The translations under genes and the position numbers were made by a program. A model generated the notes under the pieces. That model did no database searches. It was not told the DNA's origin and saw nothing but the letters and a program-made list of their open reading frames with translations. From Triatoma infestans (lineage: Eukaryota > Arthropoda > Insecta > Hemiptera > Reduviidae): DNA of 64,000 nucleotides. Below, piece by piece: positions 10,480 through 22,960 of this stretch (positions are counted from its first letter, which is position 1; every line of letters starts with the position of its first letter). The stretch spans positions 1-64,000 of the forward strand of contig JAAEAF010002795.1 in the NCBI GenBank assembly GCA_011037195.1, in the 5' to 3' direction.

Positions 10480-11010
10480 CACGGGTGGGCTATACTCCGG
10501 CAGTGTAGCCAACAGAGGCTTATTGTGCCATCCCCGATAACCTCTCGTAGTTGAACCCTCCCTCCCTAAGGAGTTTGAGGACTTTCACCACCAGATCTTT
10601 TCGAGCTATTATCTCCTCAGGTCGCAAAGTACCAAAGGTCTCATACTTTAATTTAATTATTGCTACGCAATCAAACAGCAGGAGGCGGGCCATTTCCTCC
10701 TCCTCCTGACATAATCTGCACAAGGGTTATGTAACGCTGATAAGCCCTAACTTCTGCAGATGCTTCCTGAACCTGCCAGAGAAATCTGGCTCCTACTCAG
10801 GATAAGGGCCATTTGGGTCCTTCGTTTACACAGCCCTGGCCTCAACCTTTTGCCGTGGGTGGCACCTGGGCTACCCCTCCAGAGCTCTTCATGCTTACCG
10901 CGAATCCACTCCCTAATCGCCGCTCGAATCGCTCCGCAAGTGATCCCCAGGACACGCTCTGGACCAATGAACGGAGTATTTGCCCTGTTCCTGGCCAGAT
11001 GGGAATATTC
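10480..11010 (-). pseudogene. LINE ORF2 C-terminal fragment
   Basis: The minus strand encodes CADYVRRRR and CRLCQEEEEMARLLLFDC, the Cys-rich C-terminal motif found after the RNase H or RT region of R1/LOA/I-type LINEs. Upstream lie ILSRSQISLAGSGSICR and GLSAL in shifting frames. The 3' end, with 'tgccggagtatagcccacccg' on the minus strand split by one base from its relatives, recurs near 31,455. Frameshifts make it a dead fragment. Confidence 0.65.
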
Positions 11011-11039
11011 AAAGAATATTTTTCGAATACACAAAATTT

Positions 11040-12080
11040 ATCATAAGAAATGTAATCTGGTATCTGAGTATAAACCACGTATAGTATTATATGAAATGCC
11101 TAGGCATTCTATAGAATGTCTGAATTTCATACTTTGCCGGTAACATATAAATAATATGGTAATGGAACCATATATTGTATTGAAGTGGGCTAGTTTAACA
11201 TGACTGTTTCCCCCCTCCCCCGTAACCCCCTAAAAATCAAATTGCCCAAGTTCATGTTTCAAATAAAAGTAATGGGCATTTATGCAAAGTATAAAAAACG
11301 TTGAAGCCTTTTTTGAGAAAATCGGCGGTAAAAACCGAAAAAACTTTCAGTATAGTTACACTTCCGGTTTGATGGATTTTTTTCACTCAAAATCTTCGGG
11401 TTAGATGCGGTTGTAATACTTAAACGCATATATTAAACGTTAATATATTGTTAACAGACACTTTACAAACATATACATACATACATCATACAAACCATTC
11501 GCTAAAAAAAGGATTGAGTTAGAAAGGATTGCCTGCGCGAGCTGGAGTTTAGGGATATCTTGGGATACTGTAGACTAACCGGTAAGCTACCGGGGGAGAT
11601 TATTTAAGGGGATAGGGGGGTATCGGGGATAAAGGCCACATAGGCTTAGGTCCCGCGCCATTAGGCACCCGAATTACAATAATAACTGCAGTACGTGGAA
11701 TATTTAATGCTCTCGAAACATAAATTTTGTTCGTTCCATCTTCTAATCGGGGTTATTCGGCTGGGAGTGGGTTGGTAGAAGACATGGAGAATGATGTGTT
11801 ACTAAAAGGTTTTCTCAAATGAGAAGCTATGGTGGATGGTGAAGGAGTTATGGTTTGGACTGGGATTAAAACCATTTTTGAATAGAAAGAGACGATATAT
11901 CGTAAATATGTCAGTGAACTGATTGAATTAAAAAGAAAAATAAAGTAGAACGTGTTGAATTTAAGGGATTATGATTAACGTTTATTTAAGAAAACAAACA
12001 GGTAAATACAACTAACAATGGTTTATATTTCAATTCTCCACAATTCATAAATGTTATTATTGAAACTTCTTGATATCTTG
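11040..12080. repeat. AT-rich stretch with dispersed repeat
   Basis: No gene is visible. Positions 11,205-11,420 hold a copy of the AT-rich family with a C-rich 'cccccctcccccgtaacc' motif and 'acacttccggtttg', in the opposite orientation to the copy at position 1. Nothing else is recognised. Confidence 0.4.
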
Positions 12081-12084
12081 AGTC

Positions 12085-12465
12085 TCCAAACTTAAAGATC
12101 CTATTCCCATAACCAACAAAACACACACGGTCTATAACTTGAATTGCTCTACTCCCAATTGCAATGCTTCCTATGTGGGAGAAAGTTCACAATACTTACA
12201 TGAAAGACTCAAACAGCACAAATAGGACATTACTTCTAAGAAAATAGACAGTACAGCACTTTCTAAGCACGCTCTATCCTTGAACCATACTTTTGATTTC
12301 CTTAATCCTTCTATCCTCGCTACCCAGCCCAATTACACCAAGCGACTCCTTACTGAGTCCATACACATCCATCTCCAACCTAACCCTGTTAATCATAAAA
12401 AAGACAAAGACCTAATTTCTTCCCATTACAATTTTATCCTCTGTTCACTAAAAAAATCCTGAAGG
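12085..12465 (+). pseudogene. Penelope-like element GIY-YIG endonuclease fragment
   Basis: This is the C-terminal part of a Penelope-like retroelement polyprotein. In one frame it reads KDPIPITNKTHTVYNLNC, then CNASYVGES, HERLKQHK, a TAG stop, and then STALSKHALSLNHTFDF and KRLLTESIHIH. The Cys pair before SYVGE, the Arg and His of HERLKQH, and the late Glu (LLTES) are the usual GIY-YIG landmarks. This domain nicks target DNA for the Penelope RT. The RT itself is missing and the stop within the domain makes it a pseudogene. The ribozyme-like motif at 12,741 fits the 3' end of the same element. Confidence 0.8.
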
Positions 12466-12740
12466 AAAATACAATAATAATAAAAATAAATAAATAAATA
12501 AAAAATAAATAAAATAAATTTAAAAAAAGAAGCAATTTTTCTATCCCCTCTCCATACATTACTTTCTCCACACATAACGGTACTTACATAACGGTCCCCC
12601 CTTCTCCTGGCCTTCTGCATTACAACATACACCCTTTCATTACAGACTTAGCATTACTACTGTAATCGCACCTATGTATTTTGTTTTCTGTTTGTGTTTC
12701 ATGTTATAATTTTTTTTTCTCTTTATTTTTGTTTTGTATT

Positions 12741-12781
12741 GTTCCGGAAGAAGACAAACAAAATTTGTCGAAACGTCGAAC
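12741..12781 (+). ncRNA. Penelope-type hammerhead ribozyme, one core change
   Basis: The segments in order are helix I 5' strand GTTC, core CGGAAGA, one extra A, helix II GACAAA closed over CAAAA by TTTGTC, then GAAA, then C-G-T-C, and helix I 3' strand GAAC. This is the minimal hammerhead layout known from Penelope-like elements. The core should be CUGANGA; here U4 is G, so cleavage is probably lost. It lies about 280 nt after the GIY-YIG fragment, where the Penelope terminal repeat is expected. Confidence 0.7.
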
Positions 12782-12799
12782 CTGTCAATTATTAAAAAA

Positions 12800-14270
12800 A
12801 CAATTACAAAATTTATTTTTTGTTTTTTTTATTTTTTACCTTCAATTGGTCGAGAAGCCAACTAATTCTTGTTTTCATATTATACATATTTTGAAGTGAT
12901 AAAATGCTATTAAGTTTATGTCTTGATGATTACAAACAACTGAATTACAGCTTACAATAAAACAAAAAAAAGAGTTTTATCTAGTTTAGTACTATATTTG
13001 GAATTGTTACTTGACTCCGTTTTATTTGTTATAAGTTCTGTCCAGGTCTAGTTTAGATAATCGAAATTACAAGTAAAAAGAACATTATTAGAGGCAGAAA
13101 ACTTTTTATTTAATTACTTTGAACCAATTGGTTACATGTTACATGCATTTCTGTGGATACTAGCAACAGGTTGCCGAAAGTATCTATATTGACGTGCAAG
13201 AACGCTATACGCATTGTGTAAAATGTTAAAATAACAACTACAAGTTAATTCAATGAATATAGAAACCTTATGAATATACAGAATTAATTATCTACTTAGT
13301 TTGATTGAATCAAATGTTAAGAGACCGACTTCTCTTGGTAAAACCTACCCTTTATAAAAGGGGTAAAAGACTGTGCTGACTAAGTTGTGCGACCTCTTTT
13401 GTAACTGTCTTCTACCTGGGTTTTACCCTTTTTGCCAACCAACTTGCATTTTTCTTTCAAATAATAATTTTCTTCAAATAAAATATATTTCCAAAATTAT
13501 TTAAATTTTTCCCATTTCTTTTTTCACTACAGTGGCAATTAATAAACTAAATTAGTGAGAGCACTTTTAATGACAAAAGAAAGAAATAAGCGAAGAATAT
13601 GTTGTACTTTTTAAACTCTCTACATTCTCTTAATAATTAAAATTATAATTAATTTAAAACAATTTCTTTTTTTTTACAAATCAAAACATAGGCCAGCTCA
13701 CTAAGAGCTTGACTCATACTGATTATCGATTAATGTATATTATATCTTACAAAGATCTTGATAGAGTCAAGGATTTAATCGTCTAGAAGTGTGGGCTCGC
13801 TTAGGAGGAAGTGGGATGTTGATCATAGTGTGTCTGTTAGTTTAATCATATGTGTATGTGAATGTCTGATATATCATGTTCTCTGTGTATTTGGTTTTCT
13901 AGTTACAAACGGATCCAAGGGCGTTTAATGCGATTCAAAGTACGCACTTTGTTTTAAAATGCCGGTAATTGTTCTGTCAATGTGTTGGTAGCTGTTATCT
14001 AGATTGGACATGCATATGTTTGAATAGATCTGAGGAGTGCCTTGTAGAGAAATAAAATGCAGAAGATTTTGAGAGGTGTGTTTCTATTAATAAGTGGTTA
14101 TAACTGTTTCAGATGGGTGTATGTTTGTAGTAGTTAACTTCAATAACATATTGCTAAGTAAGGATGTACTTTCTGCGACTCATGCTTTCTTTAACAACTA
14201 TTTCAGAAGTATATAAGCCTTCTTGGTCTGCCTGAACCATACTTCCACAATGGATGTAATCCCAAATTAT
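12800..14270. other. AT-rich non-coding stretch
   Basis: No gene is recognised. Near 13,318-13,445 there is a loosely repeated pair of segments ('tggtaaaacctaccctttataaaaggg' split as 'ggtaaaacctaccc' and 'tgggttttaccctttt') that could fold back. Its nature is unknown. Confidence 0.35.
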
Positions 14271-14279
14271 TCGTACTTT

Positions 14280-14490
14280 GTCCCAAATCCGCCTAATGTG
14301 CAAAATCAAACCTAGAATTCATCTAAATTTTCGGGGTCATCACATGACTCTAGAATGTTCTCACACCAGACTGGACATAAGACACAACTTCTTCACAGTT
14401 CGTTCTGTCCTCCCATGGAATGGCTTGCCATCTGCTGTTGTTAACGCTTCATCTAAGAACAAATATGAAACTTTTCACAAAGTCACATAA
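14280..14490 (+). pseudogene. LINE ORF2 C-terminal fragment
   Basis: The frame reads HTRLDIRHNFFTVRSVLPWNG, split here as HTRLDIRHNFFTVRSVLP and WNGLPSAVVNASS, ending in a stop at 14,488. The 'FF..R....WN.LP..VV.AS' pattern is the usual end of L2/CR1-like LINE ORF2 proteins. Only about 70 residues remain. Confidence 0.6.
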
Positions 14491-14780
14491 ATAACGTCAA
14501 CTATATTTTCTATTTATTGTGTGTCATTTGTTTTTTAGGTAAATATGGTTAGTGCAAAATTTAAGAAGTTCCAATTTATTTAATTTTGTATACGTATATT
14601 ATTTTTCTATATTCTACTTATTGTTACTAAATTCTATATTCTGTTGTGTAATATATTCTAAAGTCACTTCATTAACCTAAGTACTTCATAGTTAACACTA
14701 TTTAATTTTGTTAACCTCTTGTACCAAGCTATTTTGCACAATTTTGCGAGCTATTACCGGCTTTGCCGCTTGCTCATTTG

Positions 14781-14804
14781 TAATAATAATAATAATAATA
14801 ATAA
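14781..14804. repeat. (TAA)n microsatellite
   Basis: Eight TAA units lie immediately before the LINE fragment at 14,805. Confidence 0.9.
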
Positions 14805-15017
14805 ATGGCACTATGTATAAATTTAATCCTGTTTGTCGTCAATAATTGTTTTAAAGAGGAATTTGCACATTTTTTGTTAGCGTGTACTGTTTTATCTGCA
14901 TTTAGGAATACTTATTTAAAAAGTTATTTGCCCTCGAATTTAAGTTTTCAAGATCAAATAGAAGATCTTCTTTTTGTTGACAATTTAAATAAATTAAAAA
15001 GTGTATATTACTATGTT
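14805..15017 (+). pseudogene. LINE ORF2 C-terminal fragment
   Basis: The frame reads EEFAHFLLACTVLSAFRNTYL, seen here as EEFAHFLLACTVLS and FRNTYLKSYL, which resembles the tail of the LINE at 60-63 kb (DLYHLIVVCPVYESLRNQY). It is probably a 5'-truncated copy of a related element. Confidence 0.5.
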
Positions 15018-15638
15018 TGAATACAATAAGGCTAAGAGACAAATCTTAGTTGGATGATTTTTTTTTTGTTTAAACACAGATTTGATTGCTTTTCTTTCTG
15101 TTTATTTGTCTTAGTTGCTTTCCCCAGTGTGATAATTATTTGTAAATATATTGTAGACCTGGATGTATTAGTGTATTAAGTGTATATATTTATAGTAATT
15201 TTATAATTTAGATTTGGGAAAGGAGAAATCAGCTGATAACCAAAGCAAGCATTTCGCTTAATGTTTATCTCATTTTTCTCGAATTTCTAAAAGTTATAGT
15301 GTACAAATTAATAGACATTTATTATAATTTGAAAATACTATTTGTATAGATAAAGGATGTATGAATAAAACTTTTGGTGAGACTCATTTTTAAGTGCTAT
15401 GAGTGATTCTTTTAAAGTGCAATTGACTAACCTCAAACTTGTGAGAACTTTTTTTTTTACTTTCTCAATTATTCAATAATGTAAACAGCTTTTTTAAATA
15501 TAAGACTTTAACATTACACTATTTAAGTGTTTCTTAACTTATAAATATTGTATATAATTTCATTAGCACTGTAAATATTATTTTCAGTTATTTTGTACAT
15601 AACCTATTTCTCATAGTTCGTTTCTTAAATTTCTAATA

Positions 15639-16875
15639 ATGAACAAGACTTCCACTGATCCTGGTTCTTCTACAGAGACTGAATCAACATGTTCAATTAA
15701 CTCCAAACCATCCAAAAGGAAAACATCTTTCTTTAGCACGCTACCCAAAAATAAAAAGATAATCACTCGTTCTCGAGAAAAACCTCAAATAATTTCAGAA
15801 ATCAACAATTACCTAGAAACGCACAATACACAAGAGACAGTAGCTCCTGGAATTATCAATTACAACCCATTTTCTCCGCTGGAAGTCCCAGATGAAATGG
15901 ACACCACACCGCCAACTTCAGTAAAACACCCGAAACCACCATCCATATACATAAAAAATGTTACAAGATATTCCGACCTATGCAATGCCTTTACTGAATT
16001 GGTTACACAATAATTTTACATGCAAAGTCCGAATAACAGACCTACTTATTCATGCAAAAACCATTGAGGGATATAGAAGTATCGTACATTATCTTAGAGA
16101 CAAAAAAGCAAAATTTCATACTTACCAAGTAGAAAGTGAAAAGGCCTACCGTACACCTGCTGAATTTATCAAGCAAGAACTGATGGTACATGGGCATTGT
16201 GCTCGCAACATTTCCCCAGTCATCCATCCGATAACGAAACAAACTTTGCCGTTATTCTTTGTCGACTTGGAACCAAGCGCTAATAACAAATAGATATTCG
16301 AACTGCTATGCCACACTAAAATCAAAATTGAAGAACCTCACAAACAGCGCGTCATTGTGCAGGTAAGAGATGTCAAGAATATGGACACACGAAAAGTTAC
16401 TACCATCATCGACTAAATGGGTTAAATGTGCTGGAGATTATCTCTCACAAGAGTGCAGTAAACTTAGTATTAACCGCCAACATGTGCTCTATGCAACAGT
16501 GAACATGTTGCTAGCTATAAAGGATTCATTTTTTATAAAGAACTACAACGTTCAAGAAAACGGAATCCAATCTATAACCATGCTTCTACGATCAATAGAA
16601 TCAACCATGCGAATGCCTCCGGCCAGCAGTCTAAAATTCCTCAACAGAACACGCTGTCCTCCCCTCAACAGAATAACATGGCAACAAACAGCAGAAATCA
16701 CCATTCCTACGCCCAAGCGGTTGCCAGGCCACCGCCGGCGCCTCCTCAGTCTTCTCCATCTGACATCACTACTGTACTGAACTCCTTCCTTTCAAATTTC
16801 AAATGCTTACTCAACCCTCTCATTACCCTCCTCACCACAGTTGTCAACACTTTACTTCCTCGTCTTGCTCCTTAA
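15639..16875 (+). pseudogene. Jockey ORF1 (Gag-like nucleocapsid)
   Basis: It starts at the ATG at 15,639. The N-terminal part is Ser/Lys-rich. The middle matches the Jockey ORF1 fold: IYIKNVTRYSDLCNAF, then after a frameshift near 15,990 FTCKVRITDLLIHAKT, YRSIVHYLRDKKAKFHTYQ and LPLFFVDLEP. The zinc-knuckle region (16,360-16,520) is scrambled, with pieces such as PPTCALCN and CQEYGHTK recognisable only across frames. The C-terminus YAQAVARPPPAPPQSS and a leucine-rich end close at 16,875. It binds the element RNA in intact relatives. Confidence 0.75.
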
Positions 16876-16879
16876 TGCC

Positions 16880-17560
16880 ACTCACACAATTCTCTCTCAC
16901 CATATTATTATGGAACGTAAACAGACTGAGTAACCATAGACAAGAATTAGATATCCTACTACACGAAAGACGAATAGATATTGCTCTTTAACGGAAACAC
17001 ACTTCACAGAAAGAACACGCTTCTATAGCACAGACTACAAAATTTACCGAACTGATCATCCTAACGGTACTGCACATGGCGGTCCCGCTATCCTCATTAG
17101 AAATTATTTATCTCACTTCATTTACCAAGTAATGCCACTTACTCTACGCAATCCACAGTTATCTCGCTCTATTGTGAACCCTTCAGTTACACCGTAGCTG
17201 CAGTATATTGCCCTCCAAATCAAACATTAGACCAAAATCAGTTTCTTTCTTTCTTTCAGTCTTTAGGCACCCGATTTATTAGCGGTGGTAACTACAACGC
17301 GAAGCATCCTCGCTGGGGCAGCCGAGTGTCGAACCCATGAGGACGTATCCTTTATAATGCCCTCTCTCAGTCTAACTTCTCCTACATCTCTCCTTCACAA
17401 CCAACTTACTGGCCAACTGCTCTAAATAAACGTCCTGACTGACTTGACTTTTTCATCTGCTCTAATATTTCATTAATCCATACTGACATATTCACATTAG
17501 ACGAATTATCTTCAGACCACAGTCCCGTCATCCTTACATTAGACATCCACCCCAAACGCT
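16880..17560 (+). pseudogene. Jockey ORF2 endonuclease, decayed
   Basis: The start reads LTILLWNVNRLSNHRQELD and LLHERRIDIAL, the normal opening of a Jockey endonuclease. Downstream pieces across frames include a Gly-rich ILIRNYLSHF and a late Ser-Asp-His region ('tcagaccacagtcccgtc', SDHSPV) at 17,514-17,531. Multiple stops are present. Confidence 0.65.
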
Positions 17561-17599
17561 CCCTTCCGAAAGCTTCACTAATCAACGGAGCTATAGACT

Positions 17600-19050
17600 G
17601 GGACTATTTTAGAGACTTACTTGAGGAGAAAATCAACTTAAAAACATCCCTCAAAACACCTCAACAACTAGATGATACTGTATACAACTTTACATCTGTA
17701 ATACAACAAAGCGTAAGACAAGCAACGTCCAACTTCACAAATATACGAACTGAACGAGTACCGTACAACTTACCCCTCCACATACGAACTCTGATAACTC
17801 AGAAGCGACGAGTGAGATCCCTCTGGCAACGTACAAGGTATCCTTCCCACAAAAGGCAATTTAATCAACTGACAAGAAAACTTAAAACAAAACTTCAAAC
17901 ACACTATAATAATCAATATGGAGAGTACACAAAATCTCTGACAACTGACGACAACTCACTTTGGAATGTTACTAAACGCATATTAAAATTTCAACAAACT
18001 TCCTCTCCTCTTCGCTCTGCCGATAACGCCTGGGCAAATCAGACAAGAAAAAGCTGAATTATTCGCAATTCACCTCTCATCTGTCTTCATAGCACATCCT
18101 AACATCCGAGACTTACAACACACAACAGAAATTAACAAAGAACTAGACACACCTTTACCCCTTTCACTTCCGCCCAACGCATTTACACCCACTGAAGTTA
18201 AACTGATCATTACCAATGTCAGAAAAAAAGAAAAAAAGCCCTGGTTACGATCTAATTACAGCTCAAAGCCTTCAACAGCTACCTAAAAAAGCAATAATTT
18301 TCCTTACTACTATATACAACTCTATACTAAGAACTACCTACTATCCTATTCTCTGGGAATTCTCTACAATTAGAATGATATCAAAACCCAAAAAAATCAA
18401 CTCATCAGCCTTCTTCCTACCGTCCCATTAATCTCCTTCCCATCCTAGGAAAAATATTTGAAAGACTCCTTCTATCTCGCCTCCTAAAAATTATTGAACC
18501 ATTGCAGATAATACCAAACCATCAGTTCAGTTTCCGCTGCTGTCACTCCACAATCCAGCAAGCTCATCGTGCTGTAGACACCATCGCTACTTCGCTTAAA
18601 CTAAAACAGTTCTATGCCGGCGTATTCTTAGATGTCTCTCAAGCTTTCGACAGGGTATGACATGAAGGATTGCTGTGCAAACTCAAGCGCTATCTACCCA
18701 CTACTTATTGTCTCATTCTTAACTCCTACCTCACAAAACGATTCTTCCTACCTCTATTTACACCTTCGCTGACGACACTGCAATCCTTTCCACAACATAC
18801 TGATCCTACTCTAGCAGTTCGCTCTCTACAAACCCACCTGAAAACTTTGGAATACTGGCTTCAAAAATGGCGAATAAAAATCGACCCACAGAAATCCAAG
18901 TACATAGTCTTTACACAAAACGAAAAACTCTTGCTCCTGTCTACTTTTATAACTCACCTATTCCCTCAGCAGACCATGTGCGGTACCTTGGACTGTACCT
19001 GGACAAGTGACTTATTTGGAATCCTTACACAAGACTTAAACGCTTGAACT
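17600..19050 (+). pseudogene. Jockey ORF2 reverse transcriptase, with deletion
   Basis: Motifs across frames: KKSPGYDLITAQSLQQL (18,216 on), YRPINLLP across a frameshift at 18,415, the first catalytic Asp in AGVFLDVSQAFDRV (18,616 on), and a Phe-Ala-Asp-Asp block at about 18,765 in another frame. Between SYLTKRFF and that block the usual GVPQG motif and about 30 residues are missing, so the RT core was deleted, not merely mutated. Confidence 0.75.
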
Positions 19051-19590
19051 GAATAATAGATACAAGCTCCTGAAGAGACTATTCGACCAACGCTCAAAAC
19101 TAACACTCTACAATAAAAGACGACTGTATCTATTTCTTTTGGCTCCCAATGGACTTACGGACTCGAACTTTACGGAACTGCAAAACGATCTAACATTAAC
19201 AAAATACAGACCCTACAATCTAAGATCTTCCGCCATATCCTAAACGCACCCTTTTTTGTCAGTAATCTAACTATCCACAATAACCTCAAAATCCATTCGT
19301 TTTTGAACTTGCCAAAACTCGTTACAACAGCTTCCATCACAAACTCCTATCACATTCTAATCCTTTAGCTGCAAATTTATCGTCAACGACACTTACTTCT
19401 AATCCTCACAGACGGCTGAGGCGCCACTGGCCACGTGACCAATTGGTCGACTAGTGATGGTCATCACTGGATGACCGTCATTCACGAATATCAAGCCATT
19501 TGTATGTTGCTCATACATTACATTTACTTGTTCCTTATAGAACAATTGTAAATATTCAATAAAAAAGTTATAAACATGAAGGTTTGGGAA

Positions 19591-20464
19591 AAATTAGTTT
19601 CGTTTCTTTTCTTTCTTGCTAATCAAGTTAATATAAAGTAATGCTATATTTTTACGATAAATTAGTATTGAATTTAATATGTAAATACTGAAATATTTTA
19701 ACAGTATTAAAAATGTGATATCTTATTTAACCCTAAAAATTAAAGCGAATATTAACCTGAGTGAAATGAAAGCAATGCGGGACTGCAGCTTGTCAGGCAC
19801 TTTTTAGTTTCAGAGAGAAATAATTATTTTTTAACTGCTTTATTATTAATTTTTTTTCACATAATTTTAAAAATGATTTGCATATTCTCACAGAACCGTG
19901 CCTAAAGTGTAATATCCTATCTTCTTCAGCCCAATTTCATTTTCCTCTTATCACTAATCAACAAAATTTCATGATACTTTTCTATCGGTCAATTCACTGA
20001 TAGATTCGGCGGCCTGTATTACAGCCTCTCAGTATAATAACTTCTGGGTTTCTTATCTCACTTTGATCGATGTTTCATAACTTTTGGGCTCGGACCTTGC
20101 AGTTGTTAAATTCATTTAATTTTCTTTCCATCTGCAAAAATCTACTGTCTGAAAAGATATTCAATTTTTATTTTTTTCTTTTTTCCTCAAAAAAGGTTGT
20201 GCTTTCCAGTTAGTTTATTTTCCATAGCCCATTATTCTTATTACGTGTACCAGTTTATGGCATACGCGAGAGCACACTCGCATAGGACCCCGCTCCACGA
20301 AAAATAACCTCAGTAAAGTGGAAAGAAACTAACAGTGGGTTATATGATCTTTTACGTGTCTGCGGCAATTTTCATAAAAACACTTGAGTATCCGGATTGA
20401 GAGGGGATTGAGACGTGCGTTAGTGGTTTGCTAGAAACCAATATTTCGCCATATTGCAATGAGC
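19591..20464. other. AT-rich non-coding stretch
   Basis: I see no gene or recognisable element. Confidence 0.4.
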
Positions 20465-20645
20465 TTCTTGGTGTAACGATCCTGCAGTATCAGACATATT
20501 TTCCGTGATAGTCTGCTTCTTTTTGTGGTCATCGACCTGTTTCGGGCGTTCGCCCATCATCAGGATGGTTTTCGTCGAACAGTGTGATAACATAGACTTG
20601 CACAGAGCAAATTCAGTTGGCTCACTGCACTACTTCAGTTGATGC
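20465..20645 (-). repeat. Hammerhead-type repeat, single arm
   Basis: This is one copy of the hammerhead family without an adjacent inverted partner. Family landmarks are 'acatattttccgtgatag', 'tgcttctttttgtggtc' and 'gataacatagacttgcac'. The minus strand carries the ribozyme at 20,530-20,567. Confidence 0.75.
20530..20567 (-). ncRNA. Hammerhead ribozyme motif
   Basis: Read on the minus strand: helix I CATC, core CTGATGA, one extra T, helix II GGGCG closed by CGCCC over AA, GAAA, then CAGG, TC and helix I GATG. All core positions are intact. Helix III is weaker than at 54.7 kb (CAGG instead of CCGG). The predicted cleavage is after the C of GGTC. Confidence 0.65.
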
Positions 20646-22664
20646 GATACAGTGAAGCCGCCACTGGTGCCATCTAGGAGAGAAAGCAGGTACCACAGAT
20701 TCTCCTAGTGGCCTCTAGGAAGCGCGCTCTAGGTCTGTCCCGAAGGAACTTTTATTTGTAAGCATTTCTTCGGGTAAAATCATTTAATGGGGTTTTAGGG
20801 GAGAGGGGTGGGATTATGCTTTTCTCTAAAGTGCTATCACAGTTTATTAAACTTTCACCACAATAATATTGATGTACAAATTTCAATGTAGAATTTTATA
20901 CATGTAAGCGGAAGTTATTAAGATTGTGTCAAATTATGGAAATCAACTTTACAATGAAAATATGTGTTTTGTGCTCTAAGAATGTAAAAAAGAATTAAAA
21001 ACCTACCGTAATATTTAAGCGATTTATAGTTTAACCAGTAGGTATGACTTAATAATACAGTTGTCATCTTGCAGTGTACCGGTTTATATTCTGTAACACA
21101 TCACACTGACTATCTACTAGCTACAAAACAAACAACCTATCTGTAATGGTAATGCACACGATAGTGTAAGCAGTAGGTATTAACATAAAATACAGACGCT
21201 ATCAAGCAGTGCACTAGTGCATGTTCTGTATCACATCACACCTAACTAACTACCTATCTAAAAATCAAAAAACCTTCCGTAACGTTTAGCCAATCGATAC
21301 TATAACCAATAGACAATACCTAACTATGGCATCACGTCCCTTCAATTGCATGTAGACAAGATCGAAAATTCCAATTTTCTGGCGAGTCCATAGTTTCGCA
21401 ATTAAAAGGCAATTTACAATTAATACTTGTAGAAACGTTCTTACAGAGCAATCATTTATTTGCGCACACGTACTTAATAAATTCAACATTCAATTTTAAA
21501 ATAGTACTCAAACGCACCATTTTAGTACTATTCGCTAAGTTCATTAAAACCCTGCAACTAGCCAGAAAATTTCAGTGCCACCTCGCGGACACAATACATT
21601 GAATCTCTTGAAATGATTTCACTCTTTCACACTTCTTAACTCCACATACTACCCCACATGTAGATGTTTATGTAAGAATTCTGTTGGTCTTAAGAACAAA
21701 AATGTGTGAAGTGTACAGATATATTTAATTAGTTGTTGCAATTATGGACATATTATTTTGGTTTCAGTACTGACAGCTCTCGTATCACCAGTTATAAATT
21801 GATTCAACTATTTGATATTTGTAATTATTGTATCGTATATTTCAATATTTTTAAATAATAATTTACAACTTATTTTATTTTCCAGACACCAAGATGACCA
21901 CGTAAACTTGTTTGATAGTTCTGATATATACTGTAATGTACAATACTGATATATTTAATTAACACATTTTTTCTGATCCAGCAACGACGATTTCAATCCA
22001 GAAATTAAGAATTTTTCAAATCTTTGACATTCATTTAGTATAAATTTTTGATCATGATATACTTTTTATCAATAACTTATATATTTTTTTTGCAGATTTA
22101 ATTGTGAAAAGCATATGTCTATATTTGTCGATATTCGAATTTGTTTAATATTTTTGTATGTTAATATTGATGTTTTTTATTGAATTTGACTAATTAATTA
22201 ACTTTCTTCAGTTCACCTAAAAAGAAATTGAATAATTGTATTTGTATTTGTACTTTGTCTATCTTTTTTATATTAATCTTATATTTTTATAATATTAATT
22301 GTTTTCTTGTATTGTTAATTTATGTTGAAGGTATCTAGAAAACGCAAAATAGTTGGAACTCATAGCTATAGAAACGACCGAGATAATTGTGCATACCCCT
22401 CAAGCTAGATATTTTATCTTTACCTCTTAGCTTTAATAATTTGTACACTATTTTTTATTATAGAACATTTATATAGAATATTTTACACTTGTTGAAATTA
22501 TTGAGTACATATCCAGTAATGTTTTTATGTTAGCTGTAAGTATTTAAATTTATATAACCACTCTTTTGCAGATCCAAACATCATCATCTACAAATTGCAT
22601 GTACATGAATGTAATTGTATGTTAGTTATCAGCATTATTTGAAAAGATTTGTACTAACAAGAAA
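20646..22664. repeat. AT-rich stretch with a dispersed repeat piece
   Basis: Positions 20,745-20,900 match the family at position 1 ('ggaacttttattt', 'ggggttttaggggag', 'aaagtgctatcacag'). Nothing is recognised in 20,900-22,664. Confidence 0.4.
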
Positions 22665-22960
22665 AGGATTCTTTTACTAGACTTCTCGGACTATAATGCT
22701 GTATGAGACGACGCTGATCTGACTTTCATTTATAAACTCTTACATAACCAAATTGGCTGCGCCTGCATGCTCAACTCACTAAATTTTCACGTGTTGAAGT
22801 TTATTATAAGACAGAAAATAGTATTCTCAAAAACTATTTACGAAATTATCCCAAATTTAGCCCTTTTCCAAACTAATGGAATCATCTAACGAACTACAAT
22901 TTGATAATCTCCACACCTCACCTGTAGAATTTAAAAATTACTTATTAAATTTTCACTAGG
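22665..22960 (+). pseudogene. LINE ORF2 C-terminal fragment
   Basis: The segment 'agacgacgctgatctgactttc' (split after 'agacgacgctgatctg') encodes DDADLTFIYKLLHNQI, and the same sequence appears at 30,123-30,170. The RR..DL...YKLL.N.I pattern is typical of the post-RT region of CR1/L2-like LINEs. Both are short decayed copies of one family. Confidence 0.5.

Larger units (their letters stand above)
15639..19590 (+). mobile_element. Jockey-clade LINE, decayed
   Basis: In order: ORF1 (15,639-16,875), ORF2 endonuclease (16,880-17,560), ORF2 RT (17,600-19,050), C-terminal remains (to about 19,440) and a 3' UTR with AATAAA at about 19,559. The whole is full of stops and frameshifts but collinear with a typical Jockey element. 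There is an internal deletion in the RT. Confidence 0.8.
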
